From LMUY01 sp965199005 (lineage in GTDB: Bacteria; Pseudomonadota; Alphaproteobacteria; Acetobacterales; Acetobacteraceae), in contig CBDAQK010000001.1 in NCBI GenBank assembly GCA_965199005.1, positions 1,860,001 to 1,924,000 of the forward strand: 64,000 bases of DNA. The letters are read 5' to 3'. A model generated the notes under the pieces. That model was not told where the DNA came from, did not search any database, and saw only the letters and a list, made by a program, of their open reading frames with translations. The position numbers and the translations under genes are program-made. This document shows, in pieces, positions 34,028-43,183 of the stretch; position 1 is the first letter of the stretch; every line of letters starts with the position of its first letter.

Positions 34028-34444
34028 CTATAGCCCGCGCGCTTCCGTCGCCGACTGGATGTCGGTTTTGTTGAAGTCCTCGCCTTTGAACAGAAGCGTC
34101 GTCCGGTTGGTTGTCGCGACCGCGTAGGCGAAACAGTCGCCCATATTGAGCTGGGCTGGATGGCCCCGGCCCTTGCCATATCGGGAGAAAGCATCCAGGG
34201 CGGCTTCCGCTTCCTTGCCGGTGATCGAGACGGTACGGACGCCGGCAGTTCCGAGGAACTCAGTCACGTCCTCCTGGGCCTCCCTCACGCTGGCGTGCCG
34301 CTTCCGGCAGATCCCTAGAGTCGCCTCGAACACGGCGACCGGCGAGGTAATGGGTGAACGAGCGGCGTCCAGTGCGTCGGCCAGCTCGCCGGCTTCGGCC
34401 TCGCGCGTTAGAATGGCGACGATGGCGGACGCGTCGACGAACAT
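34028..34444 (-). CDS. vapC: VapC-type PIN-domain toxin
   Basis: Toxin RNase of a type II toxin-antitoxin pair, 138 residues from ATG 34444. PIN-domain acidic residues are visible: Asp in MFVDASAIVAI, Glu in VAVFEATLG, and Asp in LNMGDCFAYAVA. It overlaps the antitoxin stop by one base (TGATG), so translation is coupled. Frames are intact, unlike most neighbours. The 236 bases between it and the insertion sequence hold nothing I can name. Confidence 0.9.
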   Translation of the reverse strand: MFVDASAIVAILTREAEAGELADALDAARSPITSPVAVFEATLGICRKRHASVREAQEDVTEFLGTAGVRTVSITGKEAEAALDAFSRYGKGRGHPAQLNMGDCFAYAVATTNRTTLLFKGEDFNKTDIQSATEARGL

Positions 34445-34683
34445 CACTGCTCCCCGCTCAGCTCGTCGTAGAAGGCCTTGTCCGCCGCCAGGCCGGTTGC
34501 CGGTCGGGCCATGACCCGATCCTGCAAGGGACGGAGCCGCTCTCGCAAGGGGAGCGCCTGGTCGAGGCGGCGAAGCTCGTTCTCGAGCGCCTGCTTCACG
34601 GCGTCGGTTTTGTTGATGTGTTTGCGGGCTGCCAAGGTTTCGGCGAGTTGGTTGACCTCCTCGCTGCGGATATTGAGCGGCAT
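34444..34683 (-). CDS. vapB: VapB-type antitoxin
   Basis: Antitoxin of 79 residues in the Rv0623/PSK-type VapB family: MPLNIRSEEVNQLAETLAA is the DNA-binding N-terminus and the C-terminal part would wrap VapC. The ATG at 34683 was chosen over a longer frame to 34812 because it gives the family's standard start. The pair is probably autorepressed from the region upstream of 34683. Confidence 0.88.
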   Translation of the reverse strand: MPLNIRSEEVNQLAETLAARKHINKTDAVKQALENELRRLDQALPLRERLRPLQDRVMARPATGLAADKAFYDELSGEQ

Positions 34684-34689
34684 ACAGGC

Positions 34690-35330
34690 TCCGTGTGTAG
34701 ACGCAAAGAACGTAATGCCTTTACGCGTTGGCGGCAACCCTGCTCCGCTGCCTAACCGCCGCGCGTCCTCGCTCGCCGCCTCGGCGGCCGCAAGACGCGG
34801 CAGCGCCATCAACGGGCGCGAAAGGCAGCTATCTATGCCTTCACCTTCAACGACTGCTGGCGCGCTGTCTGTACCGTCAACATGACCTCCTTCCTGCGGA
34901 CGAGGGTATGAGTCCTCAAGGGGCCGATCGCGATAACCGGAGCAGCCGCCGCTCAGAGCAGGGCCATCTGACTGGACTGCAGCGGCGGGGGCCGAGTGGT
35001 CCGAGACCTATGAGAAGCCGCAGCCGGCTTTTCGGCCCGGAGTTGCAGCAACTCGTCGATGACCCGGTCGACCGTCTCCAGAGCGATTCGTCGCCCACGG
35101 CTCTCCGAGAAGACCCTAAGCGGAACGGCGGAAAACCCGGTTGCAGCAAAGCGAACGGATGACTTCACCATATCAAGGGCTGATCTCAGAACATATGAGA
35201 CTGAGTAAGATAATCCTGGCGTTTGAAGCGACTTGTGTCATGATGATAGACCGCGAATACGCACGATGGAGTCAGTCTCTAAGGACGATGATCGCTCTTC
35301 CGCTCAGATCAAGTCAATTAACCAATTGGA
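34690..35330. other. No recognisable gene
   Basis: About 640 bases upstream of vapB. Several open frames exist on both strands but none shows a family motif or a good start. A minus-strand frame at 34953-35171 (start MVKSSVRFAATGF) is the least bad candidate. The stretch probably contains old transposon debris. Confidence 0.4.
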
Positions 35331-35337
35331 GCTTTCA

Positions 35338-35755
35338 ATGCCGACCTATTGCACGGAATTCTCGTGTCTTCTGGATGTTGGATCAGCTGAGAATGCAGCC
35401 GTTGCACTCGGCTTTCTCAGCGAAGAGGCCTTCATGGATGACGGCTTGCACCGCGGCTACTGCTTCGACATGGAAATCGCCCATGCTGAAGGGCCCGGCG
35501 CACTCTGGATCCATAGCGAGGAGTCCTGCGATCCTGAAGACGTTGAGCATTTCGCGCTCCGATGCGCCCGGACGTTCAAGTTGACTGGGATGTGGTCGTT
35601 CTCTTGGGCGACGACCTGTACAAGGCCCACATTAGATGCATTTGGGGGGCGCCATCGTCCTAGACCTGGACGAGGCTGTATCGGTGAGCCGTGTCGATAC
35701 CACCCGGTACATTGATGACACCATCACCAGATACTTTGCATTAACCTCTGAGTGA
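35338..35755 (+). pseudogene. Unknown conserved protein, frameshifted in a G run
   Basis: From ATG 35338 (GGAG upstream) the frame reads MPTYCTEFSCLLDVGSAENA, then LTGMWSFSWATTCTRPTLDAFGG. It breaks in six Gs at 35644-35649; one extra G would continue into GAIVLDLDEAVSVSRVDTTR and a stop at 35755. I recall this pattern from short hypothetical proteins found in diverse bacteria but know no function. Whether the break is real or a sequencing error cannot be told here. Confidence 0.6.
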
Positions 35756-35943
35756 CAGACTAGCGGAGCCGTATCCGACCGTATGTCGGGCCCTTCTTAC
35801 GAGTGGGACCCGCGATCCACCTGAAACGCTCACGGTTCCCCGATTTTGTTGCTGAATTGGCCTATTCCCGATGCGTCCGCGCTTCGTAGACTGTGAATTC
35901 GCTCGGAATACTGGCTCTGACGCAGTTTCGCTGATGCTCGATG

Positions 35944-36220
35944 TCATGCTGCGCCAATCAGCCGTGCTTCGAGCAGATCAAGTTCGGCGCGGCCATACAT
36001 CTGCCGTTTGACCAGCTTGAGCTTGGTGATCTGGCCTTCGGTTTGGCCGTTCGACCAAGGTTCGGTGATGGCCGCCCGGATGTGCTGCGCGGCGATCAAG
36101 GTGAGATTCTCATCCAGATCGTCGCGCATAGGATGGCCTCGACGTCTTTGGCGACGCCCCGAGCGAGTGGGGCAATCAGGCTAACCCTGGCTTTCTCGAT
36201 CCAGCCATCGTTGTCGGCTG
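35944..36220 (-). pseudogene. ISL3-family transposase C-terminal remnant
   Basis: The minus strand encodes PWSNGQTEGQITKLKLVKRQ followed by MYGRAELDLLEARLIGA, the end of ISL3-family transposases. Upstream, LARGVAKDVEAI appears in another frame, so the fragment is also frameshifted. No inverted repeats were identified. Confidence 0.75.
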
Positions 36221-36372
36221 GAATGGCTCCGGCCGGGGTATGCGGTCGGTCGTTATATCATCCTCCAGCACCAGGAGCGGATCCGCGGCCAGACCGACCA
36301 TCAGACCGCCTCCTTGTCGGGCGACATCGGTTCCTCCTCGGCATCTTCAGACCCTCTCCGGGTCAGATCTCA

Positions 36373-37180
36373 ATGCAACTCAACACGTCCGTCGAGCAAC
36401 GCGATGACTCGAGCCTGCGCGGCAGGCCGGTGGCGGTCGGCGGCAGCCAAGAGCGCGGGGTGGTGGCGGCGGCGAGCTACGAGGCGCGCAAGTTCGGCGT
36501 GCGCTCGGCCATGCCGTCCATCACAGCCAAGCGGCAGTGCCCGGACCTGGCGTTCGTGCCGCCGCGCTTCGACGTCTACAAGGCCGTCTCGGCGCAGATC
36601 CACGCTGTTTTCGCCCGCTACACGCGCCTGATCCAGCCGCTGTCGTTGGACGAGGCCTACCTGACGTGACGGCGCCTTTGCTCGATCGCAGCTCGGCCAC
36701 CGCGATCGCCGCCGATCCGGGCGGCGATCCGGGCCGAGACCGGCCTGACCGCCTCGGCCGGCGTGTCTTATAACAGGTTCCTGGCCAAGCTCGCCTCCGA
36801 CCACCGCAAGCCGGACGGGCTGTTCGTCATCACGCCGAAGATGGGACCGGCCTTCGTGGAGGACCTGCCGGTGGGCAAGTTCCACGACGTGGGCCCGGTT
36901 ACCGCGGCCAAGATGAACCGCCTCGGCATCCACACCGGCCTCGACCTGCGGGCGCAGCCGCTCGCCTTCCTGGCCGAGCACTTCGGCAAGGCGGCGGACT
37001 ACTACTACGGCGTGGCCCGCGGCCAGGATGACCGGCTGGTCGAGGCAGACCGGGTGCGCAAGTCCGTCGGTGCGGAAAATACCTTCGCGACCGACCTGAC
37101 ACGGTGGGAGGAGGTCGGCCCGGTGCTGGAGCCGGTGTTCGCCAAGGTATGGACGGCCTATGGTCGCGGCGGTCATGCCG
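36373..37180 (+). pseudogene. dinB: Y-family DNA polymerase IV remnant
   Basis: Translesion polymerase in fragments. The frame from ATG 36373 gives SVEQRDDSSLRGRPVAVGGS and SYEARKFGVRSAMP up to PLSLDEAYL, then shifts (one C missing at about 36664). A second shift near 36720 leads to AETGLTASAGVSYNRFLAKL, the fingers/palm region, and the helix-hairpin-helix LPVGKFHDVGPVTAAKM. Similarity stops at KVWTAYGRGGHAGR near 37180, where the frame runs into a permease. The little-finger domain is absent, as is the extreme N-terminal metal-binding Asp (usual start MDAFYASVEQRD). Confidence 0.85.
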
Positions 37181-37374
37181 GCCGCTTCAAGAACACGTCG
37201 CTGGTCTCCGTGCTGGCGGTGCCGGACCTGCTCTACCAGGCGCAGTACGCGGCGACGGAGACGTATCGGGCGCTGGAGGTGTACACGACCATCGCGCTCG
37301 TCTACATCGTCGTGCTGCTGCCGGCCACGGTCGTGGCGAAGTATACCGAGAAGCGGCTGTTGCGGGAGCGGTGA
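36763..37374 (+). pseudogene. Chimeric frame: DinB middle joined to ABC permease C-terminus
   Basis: One 203-codon open frame is DinB-like up to about residue 139 and then becomes the end of a polar-amino-acid ABC permease: FKNTSLVSVLAVPDLLYQAQ, a membrane helix (TTIALVYIVVLLPATVVA) and the basic tail YTEKRLLRER. The permease part fits directly onto the next gene, an amino-acid ABC ATPase. The junction at about 37180 therefore marks a deletion or recombination that removed most of the permease. The fused product is unlikely to work in either role. Confidence 0.8.
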
Positions 37375-37381
37375 GGCGGCG

Positions 37382-38161
37382 ATGGCAACCCTGTCCGGCG
37401 CGACGTACGAGATCGAGATCGAGGGCCTGGTCAAGCGGTTCGGCCCACTTGAAGTCCTGCGGGATATCAACCTCCGCATCAAGCCCGCCGAGGTGGTGGC
37501 GCTGATCGGACCGTCGGGATCCGGCAAGTCAACCCTGCTCCGTTGTCTCAACCTGTTGGTCGTACCCGACGCGGGACGGGTGCGCATCGGCCGGAGCATG
37601 TTCGGTTTCGGCGAGGGCGCGGCCAAGCTGCCGTCGCAACGGGACCGGGCGCGGTTCCGCTCCAGTACCGGCATGGTGTTCCAGCAGTTCAACCTGTTCC
37701 CGCACCGCACCGTGCTGCAGAACGTCATGGAGGGACCGCTCATCGTGAAACGGGCGGCGAAGGCGGACGCGGCCGCGCTGGCCCGACGCCTGCTCGCCAA
37801 GGTCGGCCTGTCGGACAAGGCCGAGGCCTACCCCAACACCCTGTCGGGCGGGCAGAAGCAGCGGGTGGCCATGGCCCGGGCGTTGGCCATGGAGCCAGAC
37901 GTGATGCTGTTCGACGAGGTCACCTCCGCGCTCGACCCGGAGCTGGTGGCCGAAGTGCTCGGCGTGATGAAGGGTCTGGCGGCGGAAGGCATGACCATGA
38001 TCATCGTGACGCACGAGATCGCCTTCGCGCGCAGCGTCGCCGACCGCGTCGTGTTCATGCGCGGTGGGGTCGTCGTCGAGGACGGTCCAGCCCGGGAGGT
38101 GATTGACACGCCCCGCGAGCCCGCGACCCGGTCCTTCCTCGCCAGCTTCCACAAGTCGTAG
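37382..38161 (+). CDS. Polar amino acid ABC transporter ATPase (GlnQ/HisP type)
   Basis: Nucleotide-binding subunit of an amino-acid importer, 259 residues. Walker A GPSGSGKST, Q-loop MVFQQFNLFPH, signature LSGGQKQRVAMARAL, Walker B VMLFDEVTSALDPE and switch His in VTHEIAF are all intact. Its cognate permease survives only as the C-terminal stub just upstream, and no binding protein is present, so the transporter is probably dead unless it pairs with subunits elsewhere. A FAD oxidoreductase of D-amino-acid type follows. Confidence 0.93.
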   Translation: MATLSGATYEIEIEGLVKRFGPLEVLRDINLRIKPAEVVALIGPSGSGKSTLLRCLNLLVVPDAGRVRIGRSMFGFGEGAAKLPSQRDRARFRSSTGMVFQQFNLFPHRTVLQNVMEGPLIVKRAAKADAAALARRLLAKVGLSDKAEAYPNTLSGGQKQRVAMARALAMEPDVMLFDEVTSALDPELVAEVLGVMKGLAAEGMTMIIVTHEIAFARSVADRVVFMRGGVVVEDGPAREVIDTPREPATRSFLASFHKS

Positions 38162-38194
38162 CCGGCCAGCCACTTCCACAAAAGAGCCTGATCG

Positions 38195-39466
38195 ATGCCG
38201 GATCCCACCCGCTTGACGGTCGCCGTCCTTGGCGCAGGTATCGTCGGACTGTGCGCCGCGTTGGAGGTCCAGCGCGCGGGGCACCAAGTGATGCTCGTGG
38301 AACGGAGCGAGCCCGGTGGACGCCAGGCGGCGTCTTACGGCAACGGTGCCTGGCTCAATCCGGCGGCGATCATGCCGATCTCGGTCCCCGGGCTGTGGCG
38401 CCGCCTGCCGGGCTTGCTGCTCGACCGCGGCGGCTACCTGGTGGGCGACCTGCCTGCGATCTCTCCCTGGCTGTACCGGTTCCTGATGGCCGGACGAACC
38501 TGGAACCTGATCGAGACCTGCGCGGCGGCCCGCTTCCTTCTGTGCAAGGACACGGTTGAGGATCACACCGCGCTGACTGCAGAGGCCGGATGCGACAACC
38601 TCATCCGCCGCAACGGCCTCTTGTTCGTGTACCCAGACCGCGCAGCCTTCCTCGTGGAGTCGAGGGAGTGGTCGATGCGGAGGCGCTTCGGCACGCGCTT
38701 CTCAGAACTCGAGAGGGACGAGCTGCATCGGTTGCAGCCGAACCTCGGGCCGAGCTACGCCTTCGGCGTGAGGCTGGACGACGCAGGTCACGTGATCGAC
38801 CCTGGGCGCTACTGCGCCAGCCTCTTCGACCTCCTGCTTCATCGCGGCGCGGGGCACGTTTCGGCCCGCGCCGTGGGCTTCGGAAGCGCCGGCGGCAGGC
38901 TCCGCGCCGTGCGGACCGACGGCGATGACGTGCCCTGCGACAAGGCGATCATCTCCGCAGGGATCGGCTCCGCCGCACTCGCCCGCGCTGCCGGCGATCC
39001 CGTGCCGCTCGTGTCGGAGCGCGGCTATCACGTCGTGGTTTCCGACCCGGGTTTCGACATACCCTGCGGGCTGATGCCCAGCGATGGAAAGGTGGCGGTG
39101 GTCGCCACGCCGCAAGGCGTGCGAGTGGCGGGTCAGGTCGAGCTCGCTGCCGTGCACGCTCCGCCGAACTGGCGGCGCGTGGAAAACCTGCTGGCCTCGC
39201 TGCCCCGTCTCTTCCCGTCGCTCGGCCCACGCACGGAGCGGCGTATCGGGATCGACCGCTGGATGGGCCATCGGCCGTCCACGCCGGACGGCTTGCCCTG
39301 TATAGGCCCGGCATCGCTCACCCCGGACATCGTGCACGCCTTCGGCGACGGCCACACCGGGCTGATCCAGGCTTCTTCCACCGGACGGTTGGCGGCTGCC
39401 CTGATCACCGGGACCAAGCCCCCGTTCGAACCAGCTCCCTTCTCCGCCCAGAGGTTCGGTGGTTAG
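38195..39466 (+). CDS. FAD-dependent D-amino-acid-dehydrogenase-like oxidoreductase
   Basis: DAO/DadA-family flavoenzyme, 423 residues. The N-terminal dinucleotide fold is VLGAGIVGLCAALEVQRAGH with the acidic end of strand 2 (VERSEPGG). The C-terminal FAD-contact region is HAFGDGHTGLIQASSTGRL, and GHRPSTPDGLPCIGP matches DadA. It should oxidise an amino acid or amine to an imino/keto product and pass electrons on. Position after the amino-acid ABC ATPase supports amino-acid catabolism. ATG at 38195. Confidence 0.88.
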   Translation: MPDPTRLTVAVLGAGIVGLCAALEVQRAGHQVMLVERSEPGGRQAASYGNGAWLNPAAIMPISVPGLWRRLPGLLLDRGGYLVGDLPAISPWLYRFLMAGRTWNLIETCAAARFLLCKDTVEDHTALTAEAGCDNLIRRNGLLFVYPDRAAFLVESREWSMRRRFGTRFSELERDELHRLQPNLGPSYAFGVRLDDAGHVIDPGRYCASLFDLLLHRGAGHVSARAVGFGSAGGRLRAVRTDGDDVPCDKAIISAGIGSAALARAAGDPVPLVSERGYHVVVSDPGFDIPCGLMPSDGKVAVVATPQGVRVAGQVELAAVHAPPNWRRVENLLASLPRLFPSLGPRTERRIGIDRWMGHRPSTPDGLPCIGPASLTPDIVHAFGDGHTGLIQASSTGRLAAALITGTKPPFEPAPFSAQRFGG

Positions 39467-39633
39467 CCGGTGCCGCCGCGGGTCCGTCCGGCCCACGGGA
39501 GCGCATCCGTGGCTTCGCCCGGGAACTGTCCTTGCCGCCGCCTGGATAGGAAGTCACCTCGTCGATCAGTCCCACGTCCGCAGAGCTCGGGCGCCGGCGA
39601 AGATCGGACCTCATCAACCAGGGCTCCTCGAGA

Positions 39634-40779
39634 ATGAAACCACTGAATATTTTCGACTACCGCAAAATGGCGATGAGGCGGCTGCCACGTGGCATGTTCG
39701 AATATGTCGATCGTGGGACGGAGGACGAAGTGCTGCTGCGCAAGCTTCGCGACTCGCTGGAAGCGGTCAAGCTGCATCAGCATGTTCTGAACGACGTGTC
39801 CGCTCCGGACATGTCCGTCACGATCTTCGGCGAGACGCTGCCTGCTCCGATGGTGGTATCGCCAACGGCGGTGGCCGGCCTGGTCTGGCACGATGGCGAG
39901 GTGCAGGTGGCCCGTGCGGCCAGGAACGTCGGCATACCGTTCTGCATCGCCACGCAGTCGATGACGTCGATGGAGGAGATCGCCGACCGGGCCGCCGGCG
40001 CTAATCTCTGGTTCCAACTCTACGTGTTCGAGGACCGCGCGCTCTCGAGGGACTTGCTCCGCCGCGCGAAGGCGCTTGGCATCAAGAACCTGCTCCTCAC
40101 GGTGGACACCGCGCGTTCCCCCAAGAAGGAATGGAACACGCGCAACGGCTTCGGCATCCCCATCGTGCCGACGCTGGCCGGGACGATAGACGTCCTCACC
40201 CATCCACGATGGCTGACTGGGGTGCTGCTACGCTACGTCCTCACCACAGGCGTGCCCACCTATGCGCACTACCCGCCGGAGTTCCGAACCAGGATCACCC
40301 GGGCCAGTGTCCGCGACAACGTCAAGCTCGCGCGCCGTCTGACCTGGGATGACGTTACCGACATACGGCGGACCTGGGACGGCAATCTCATCGTGAAAGG
40401 CATCCTCGCCACCTCGGACGCCGAGCGGGCGCTGGCGCTGGGTGCCAACGGGATCGTCGTCTCATGTCATGGCGGCCGCAACGCCGACTCGGCGCCGACG
40501 ACGATCCAGGTGCTACCGGCGATTGCCGATGCCGTTGGCGGCCGCATGACCGTTCTGGCCGATAGCGGGATCCGCAGGGGCAGCGACATCGTGAAATACA
40601 AGGCAGCTGGCGCCCAAGCGGTGTTAGTGGGTCGCGTGCCACTCTACGGGGCTGCTGCATCGGGCGAGCGGGGCGCGACCGACATCCTCGGCATTCTCCG
40701 CCAGGAGATCGACCACTGCCTTGCATTCTCCGGGCAAACACGTTTCGCCGATATCCGGAGATCGCTGATCGTGGCGTGA
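39634..40779 (+). CDS. Alpha-hydroxy-acid oxidase/dehydrogenase (LldD family)
   Basis: FMN-dependent (S)-2-hydroxyacid dehydrogenase, 381 residues. The N-terminal DYRKMAMRRLPRGMFEYVDRG and the catalytic block SCHGGRNADSAPTTIQVL (His and Arg) are clear, as is the phosphate site LADSGIRRGSDIVKY. Lactate, mandelate or another hydroxy acid could be the substrate. It may handle hydroxy acids made from the product of the preceding dehydrogenase. The 167 bases before it show nothing notable. Confidence 0.9.
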   Translation: MKPLNIFDYRKMAMRRLPRGMFEYVDRGTEDEVLLRKLRDSLEAVKLHQHVLNDVSAPDMSVTIFGETLPAPMVVSPTAVAGLVWHDGEVQVARAARNVGIPFCIATQSMTSMEEIADRAAGANLWFQLYVFEDRALSRDLLRRAKALGIKNLLLTVDTARSPKKEWNTRNGFGIPIVPTLAGTIDVLTHPRWLTGVLLRYVLTTGVPTYAHYPPEFRTRITRASVRDNVKLARRLTWDDVTDIRRTWDGNLIVKGILATSDAERALALGANGIVVSCHGGRNADSAPTTIQVLPAIADAVGGRMTVLADSGIRRGSDIVKYKAAGAQAVLVGRVPLYGAAASGERGATDILGILRQEIDHCLAFSGQTRFADIRRSLIVA

Positions 40780-40945
40780 CGCGGCCCGCCTGATGCCCCG
40801 CAACGCCGTCTAGGCGACTTGGCCGCCCCGTCTGTTCGGCAATCCCGTTTCTTTGGGTGCCCGGCACGCTGAAATCGGCACGCCATCACGCTTCATACCG
40901 GCAGGTCATCAGTAAGCGTCTGCTGATGGCCACCTTGCCCGGCGA

Positions 40946-41308
40946 GTGTCTTTCGTCTTGGCTTGGGGCATGGAAAACGCCATCGGAGTGTTCGTTGCAG
41001 AGGCTGCCACAGTGGCAGCTTCTGACGCAGCTTCTGCATCCCGGATTGAGATTGTCACGGAGCGCAGACCTGCCTACAGCGCAAACTTTCGTGCACGCGT
41101 GGTTGAGGAATCCTTGGTGCCTGGAGTTCGAGCGTTGGATTTGGCAGTCCGACACGGCCGCAAGCGGATCGCGCGACTGATGCGCCTGGCTGGGCTGGTC
41201 GGTTCCAGCCACCACCACGGCGGCCCGATAACGACGCGGCGCGACAAGGATGGATGCTCAGACGCGACAAGTCGCCGCCGACTTCGCATTCCTGTTAAGT
41301 GGCCGTGA
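40946..41308 (+). pseudogene. Mosaic of IS66 TnpA and IS3 transposase fragments
   Basis: A 120-codon frame whose first part (SRIEIVTERRPAYSANFRAR, then VVEESLVPG) resembles the N-terminus of IS66-type TnpA. It then changes at about residue 71 to RIARLMRLAGLVGSS and TTRRDKD, which belong to IS3-family OrfB. The two families are unrelated, so this is a recombined scar. The surrounding 40780-41450 contains no other gene I can support. Confidence 0.6.
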
Positions 41309-41450
41309 TCCAGGAGTTCGTGTTGTAACGCAGCCACCGCTCTGAAACCGTAGCCTGTAGTCGGCTGCCGCCGATGTCGTTCGTGCTGGCAGCCTGTGGC
41401 CGCCCGAACGTGTTGTCTCGCGGCCCGCAACGTGCAAATCTACGACTGTA

Positions 41451-41533
41451 GCCGGGTTGGCCCAGCGGCGACGGCACCGGATTTGTAATCCGGCAGGGAA
41501 ACCACATCGAGAGTTCGAGTCTCTCACCCGGCA
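41451..41533 (+). tRNA. Unusual tRNA-Thr (TGT) with long variable arm
   Basis: All four stems form: acceptor GCCGGGT/ACCCGGC (7 bp), D stem GCC/GGC, anticodon stem CCGGA/TCCGG around TTTGTAA (anticodon TGT, 41484-41486), and T stem GAGAG/CTCTC with loop TTCGAGT. The variable region is 15 bases (41494-41508) and can form GG-GAAA-CC, a class II feature normally limited to Ser, Leu and Tyr tRNAs. The D arm also lacks the usual tRNA-Thr sequence. Its 3' end overlaps the end of the gmtX-like gene by ten bases. Confidence 0.7.
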
Positions 41534-42237
41534 CCGTGATCGGCGGCCTTTTTCTCCTCCAGCAAGCGTGCCAGGAGACGAACGACAGGGCTTTCCACGA
41601 TGACCTGGCGGCCGTCCATGATGCGGCCGCGCTCGTCGAGAACGAAGCCGTTCCGGCGCAGTTGCTCGACATCCAGAAACTTAGTTATGGCCTCCCTTTC
41701 GACGTCCGTAACCGCGTCGGGCCGGATGGGATGCGATTGTGCCTTCGGAGACGCCGATGAGGATGGCGCCGAACCGATCTGCAGCGGCTGGAGCTTCTTG
41801 AAAGCTTGTGCCAGGCGGTCGTTGGAGCGCTCGAGTTCCTTGACCCTGGACTCCAAGACCATGACGTAGGCCGCGACACCCGGATCATCGATGACCGGTC
41901 CGTCCCGAGCAGGGCCCTTTTTTTTGCGCGCGCCCGTCTGCAGCCTGTGCAGCTCGCCGTGCAGCTTGACGAGCTGGAGGAGGGTGTCGGGCTTGTTGCG
42001 GATGGACTGCACCTGCGGACCACCGAACTTCTGCTGGCAATAGTCGCCCACGACCGTCGCAGTCAGCGACCTGGCCCCGTTGCCGCGCAGGAAGAGGCAG
42101 GCCTCATGAATGCGCTGAGCCGACGTCGCCGCTCCTGTCTTGCGCAGGGCGTCGAGGAAGGCCGCGAGTTCCTTTTCCCGAGGGTCGCCTGCCTCGACCA
42201 ACCCCCGACCGGGTCGAGCGGCCGTCGGCGCGTTCAT
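41524..42237 (-). CDS. GmtX-like protein of a gamma-mobile-trio element
   Basis: 237 residues from ATG 42237, which overlaps the previous gene's stop (ATGA). An N-terminal helix-turn-helix-like region has HEACLFLRGNGARSLTATVV then GGPQVQSIRNKPDTL. A coiled coil follows (VLESRVKELERSNDRLAQAF), and a C-terminal block has VTDVEREAITKFLD with GFVLDERGRIMDG. This layout matches what I recall of GmtX, the small partner of the GmtY/GmtZ recombinases. Its stop codon lies inside the odd tRNA-Thr gene. A frame extending to 42435 is the tail of gmtZ read in another phase. Confidence 0.65.
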   Translation of the reverse strand: MNAPTAARPGRGLVEAGDPREKELAAFLDALRKTGAATSAQRIHEACLFLRGNGARSLTATVVGDYCQQKFGGPQVQSIRNKPDTLLQLVKLHGELHRLQTGARKKKGPARDGPVIDDPGVAAYVMVLESRVKELERSNDRLAQAFKKLQPLQIGSAPSSSASPKAQSHPIRPDAVTDVEREAITKFLDVEQLRRNGFVLDERGRIMDGRQVIVESPVVRLLARLLEEKKAADHGAG

Positions 42238-43177
42238 CGGCCAGCGGAAGGGTTGGGGGGTCTCGTCGAACGCGGGGTGCCGGTTGGGCGGGGAGGGGGA
42301 TTCCGCTGCCTGCGGTCGGACGCGCCCTTTCCGCTCAGGCCCGCCTGGGACGCCCTCGTGAGCAGCTCGCTTACCGTGGCGAACCCTAACCTCTGGTAGT
42401 AAACGTTCATCAGGATGCTGCCACGCCCGGACCAACTCTCGGTCAGGATGTGCAGCGGTAGGCCATACTCGGCACCGATAGTGATGTGGCTGACCCCAGC
42501 GACTGGAGCGTCACGATGGCCTTGTCCGGCTTGCGCGCTTCGCCCTCTCCCCTCCAGGCCGTTATGAGTCCGAGCTCCTCACCGGCCTCGGTGAACCGAC
42601 GTTCGACTTCGGCCAGCAGCTCAAGATACATGCGTTCGATGCGGACGGGTGAGATCGGCTCCCGCTCGCTCGACCTCTTGGATGCTGGGTCCCTGAACAG
42701 GAACCAAACCGGCGTCACGAGCTTGGAAATCTCCTTCGGAGCATGCAGCGCCGGGTCGGACAGGTCGTTGACGTGCACCGGGCCGTCCATCCGGTTGTAC
42801 TCGAGCTGCCACCCCCTCAGGCTTGCCAGCAACGCAATCAGGGACGTGTTTTCCCACATAATTTCGTACCCACGCCGCTTGGAAGCCGAGTACAGCGCCC
42901 AGCTCGGTCCCGAGTATCTCGTTGGCGAGGGTGCGGGCGCGACCGGTCTGGAGCAGGATCTCGGCCATCTCGGCCGGGGACTGGTCACGCGATGCGTCGA
43001 GGGCTTCGCTTACGGCGGTGCTCTTCACAAACCGAAAGACCGCGTTGACCTTGACCATCTCGAGCCGGGACATCGACCGCTCGACGTCCGCCGCAGTGGG
43101 CGCGCGCAGCATCGCGAACGAGGTGGCTTCGGCGACGATGCGCGCCGCGGGACCTTCGCCAGCGTGGTGCCCGTCCA
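42234..43177 (-). pseudogene. GmtZ-like (VPA1269-family) integrase, frameshifted and short
   Basis: From ATG 43177 the frame encodes FAMLRAPTAADVERSMSRLE and GRARTLANEILGTELGAVLG, then shifts near 42880 to YEIMWENTSLIALLASLRGW and KEISKLVTPVWFLFRD. It shifts again at four Cs (42494-42497) to ITIGAEYGLPLHILTESWSG and VYYQRLGF, and ends at 42234. The pieces are collinear with the C-terminal part of VPA1269/GmtZ-family proteins, which are usually much longer, so the N-terminal half is missing. It starts seven bases after the gmtY-like stop and overlaps gmtX. Confidence 0.62.
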
Positions 43178-43183
43178 TTCTTA

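Noticed and set aside
34728..35162. 145-codon frame upstream of vapB
   Set aside because: Arg/Pro/Ser-rich translation typical of an out-of-frame reading, no start signal and no recognisable motif.
40857..41180. Separate protein frame after the hydroxy-acid oxidase
   Set aside because: It lies in the transposase mosaic and shows no coding features of its own.
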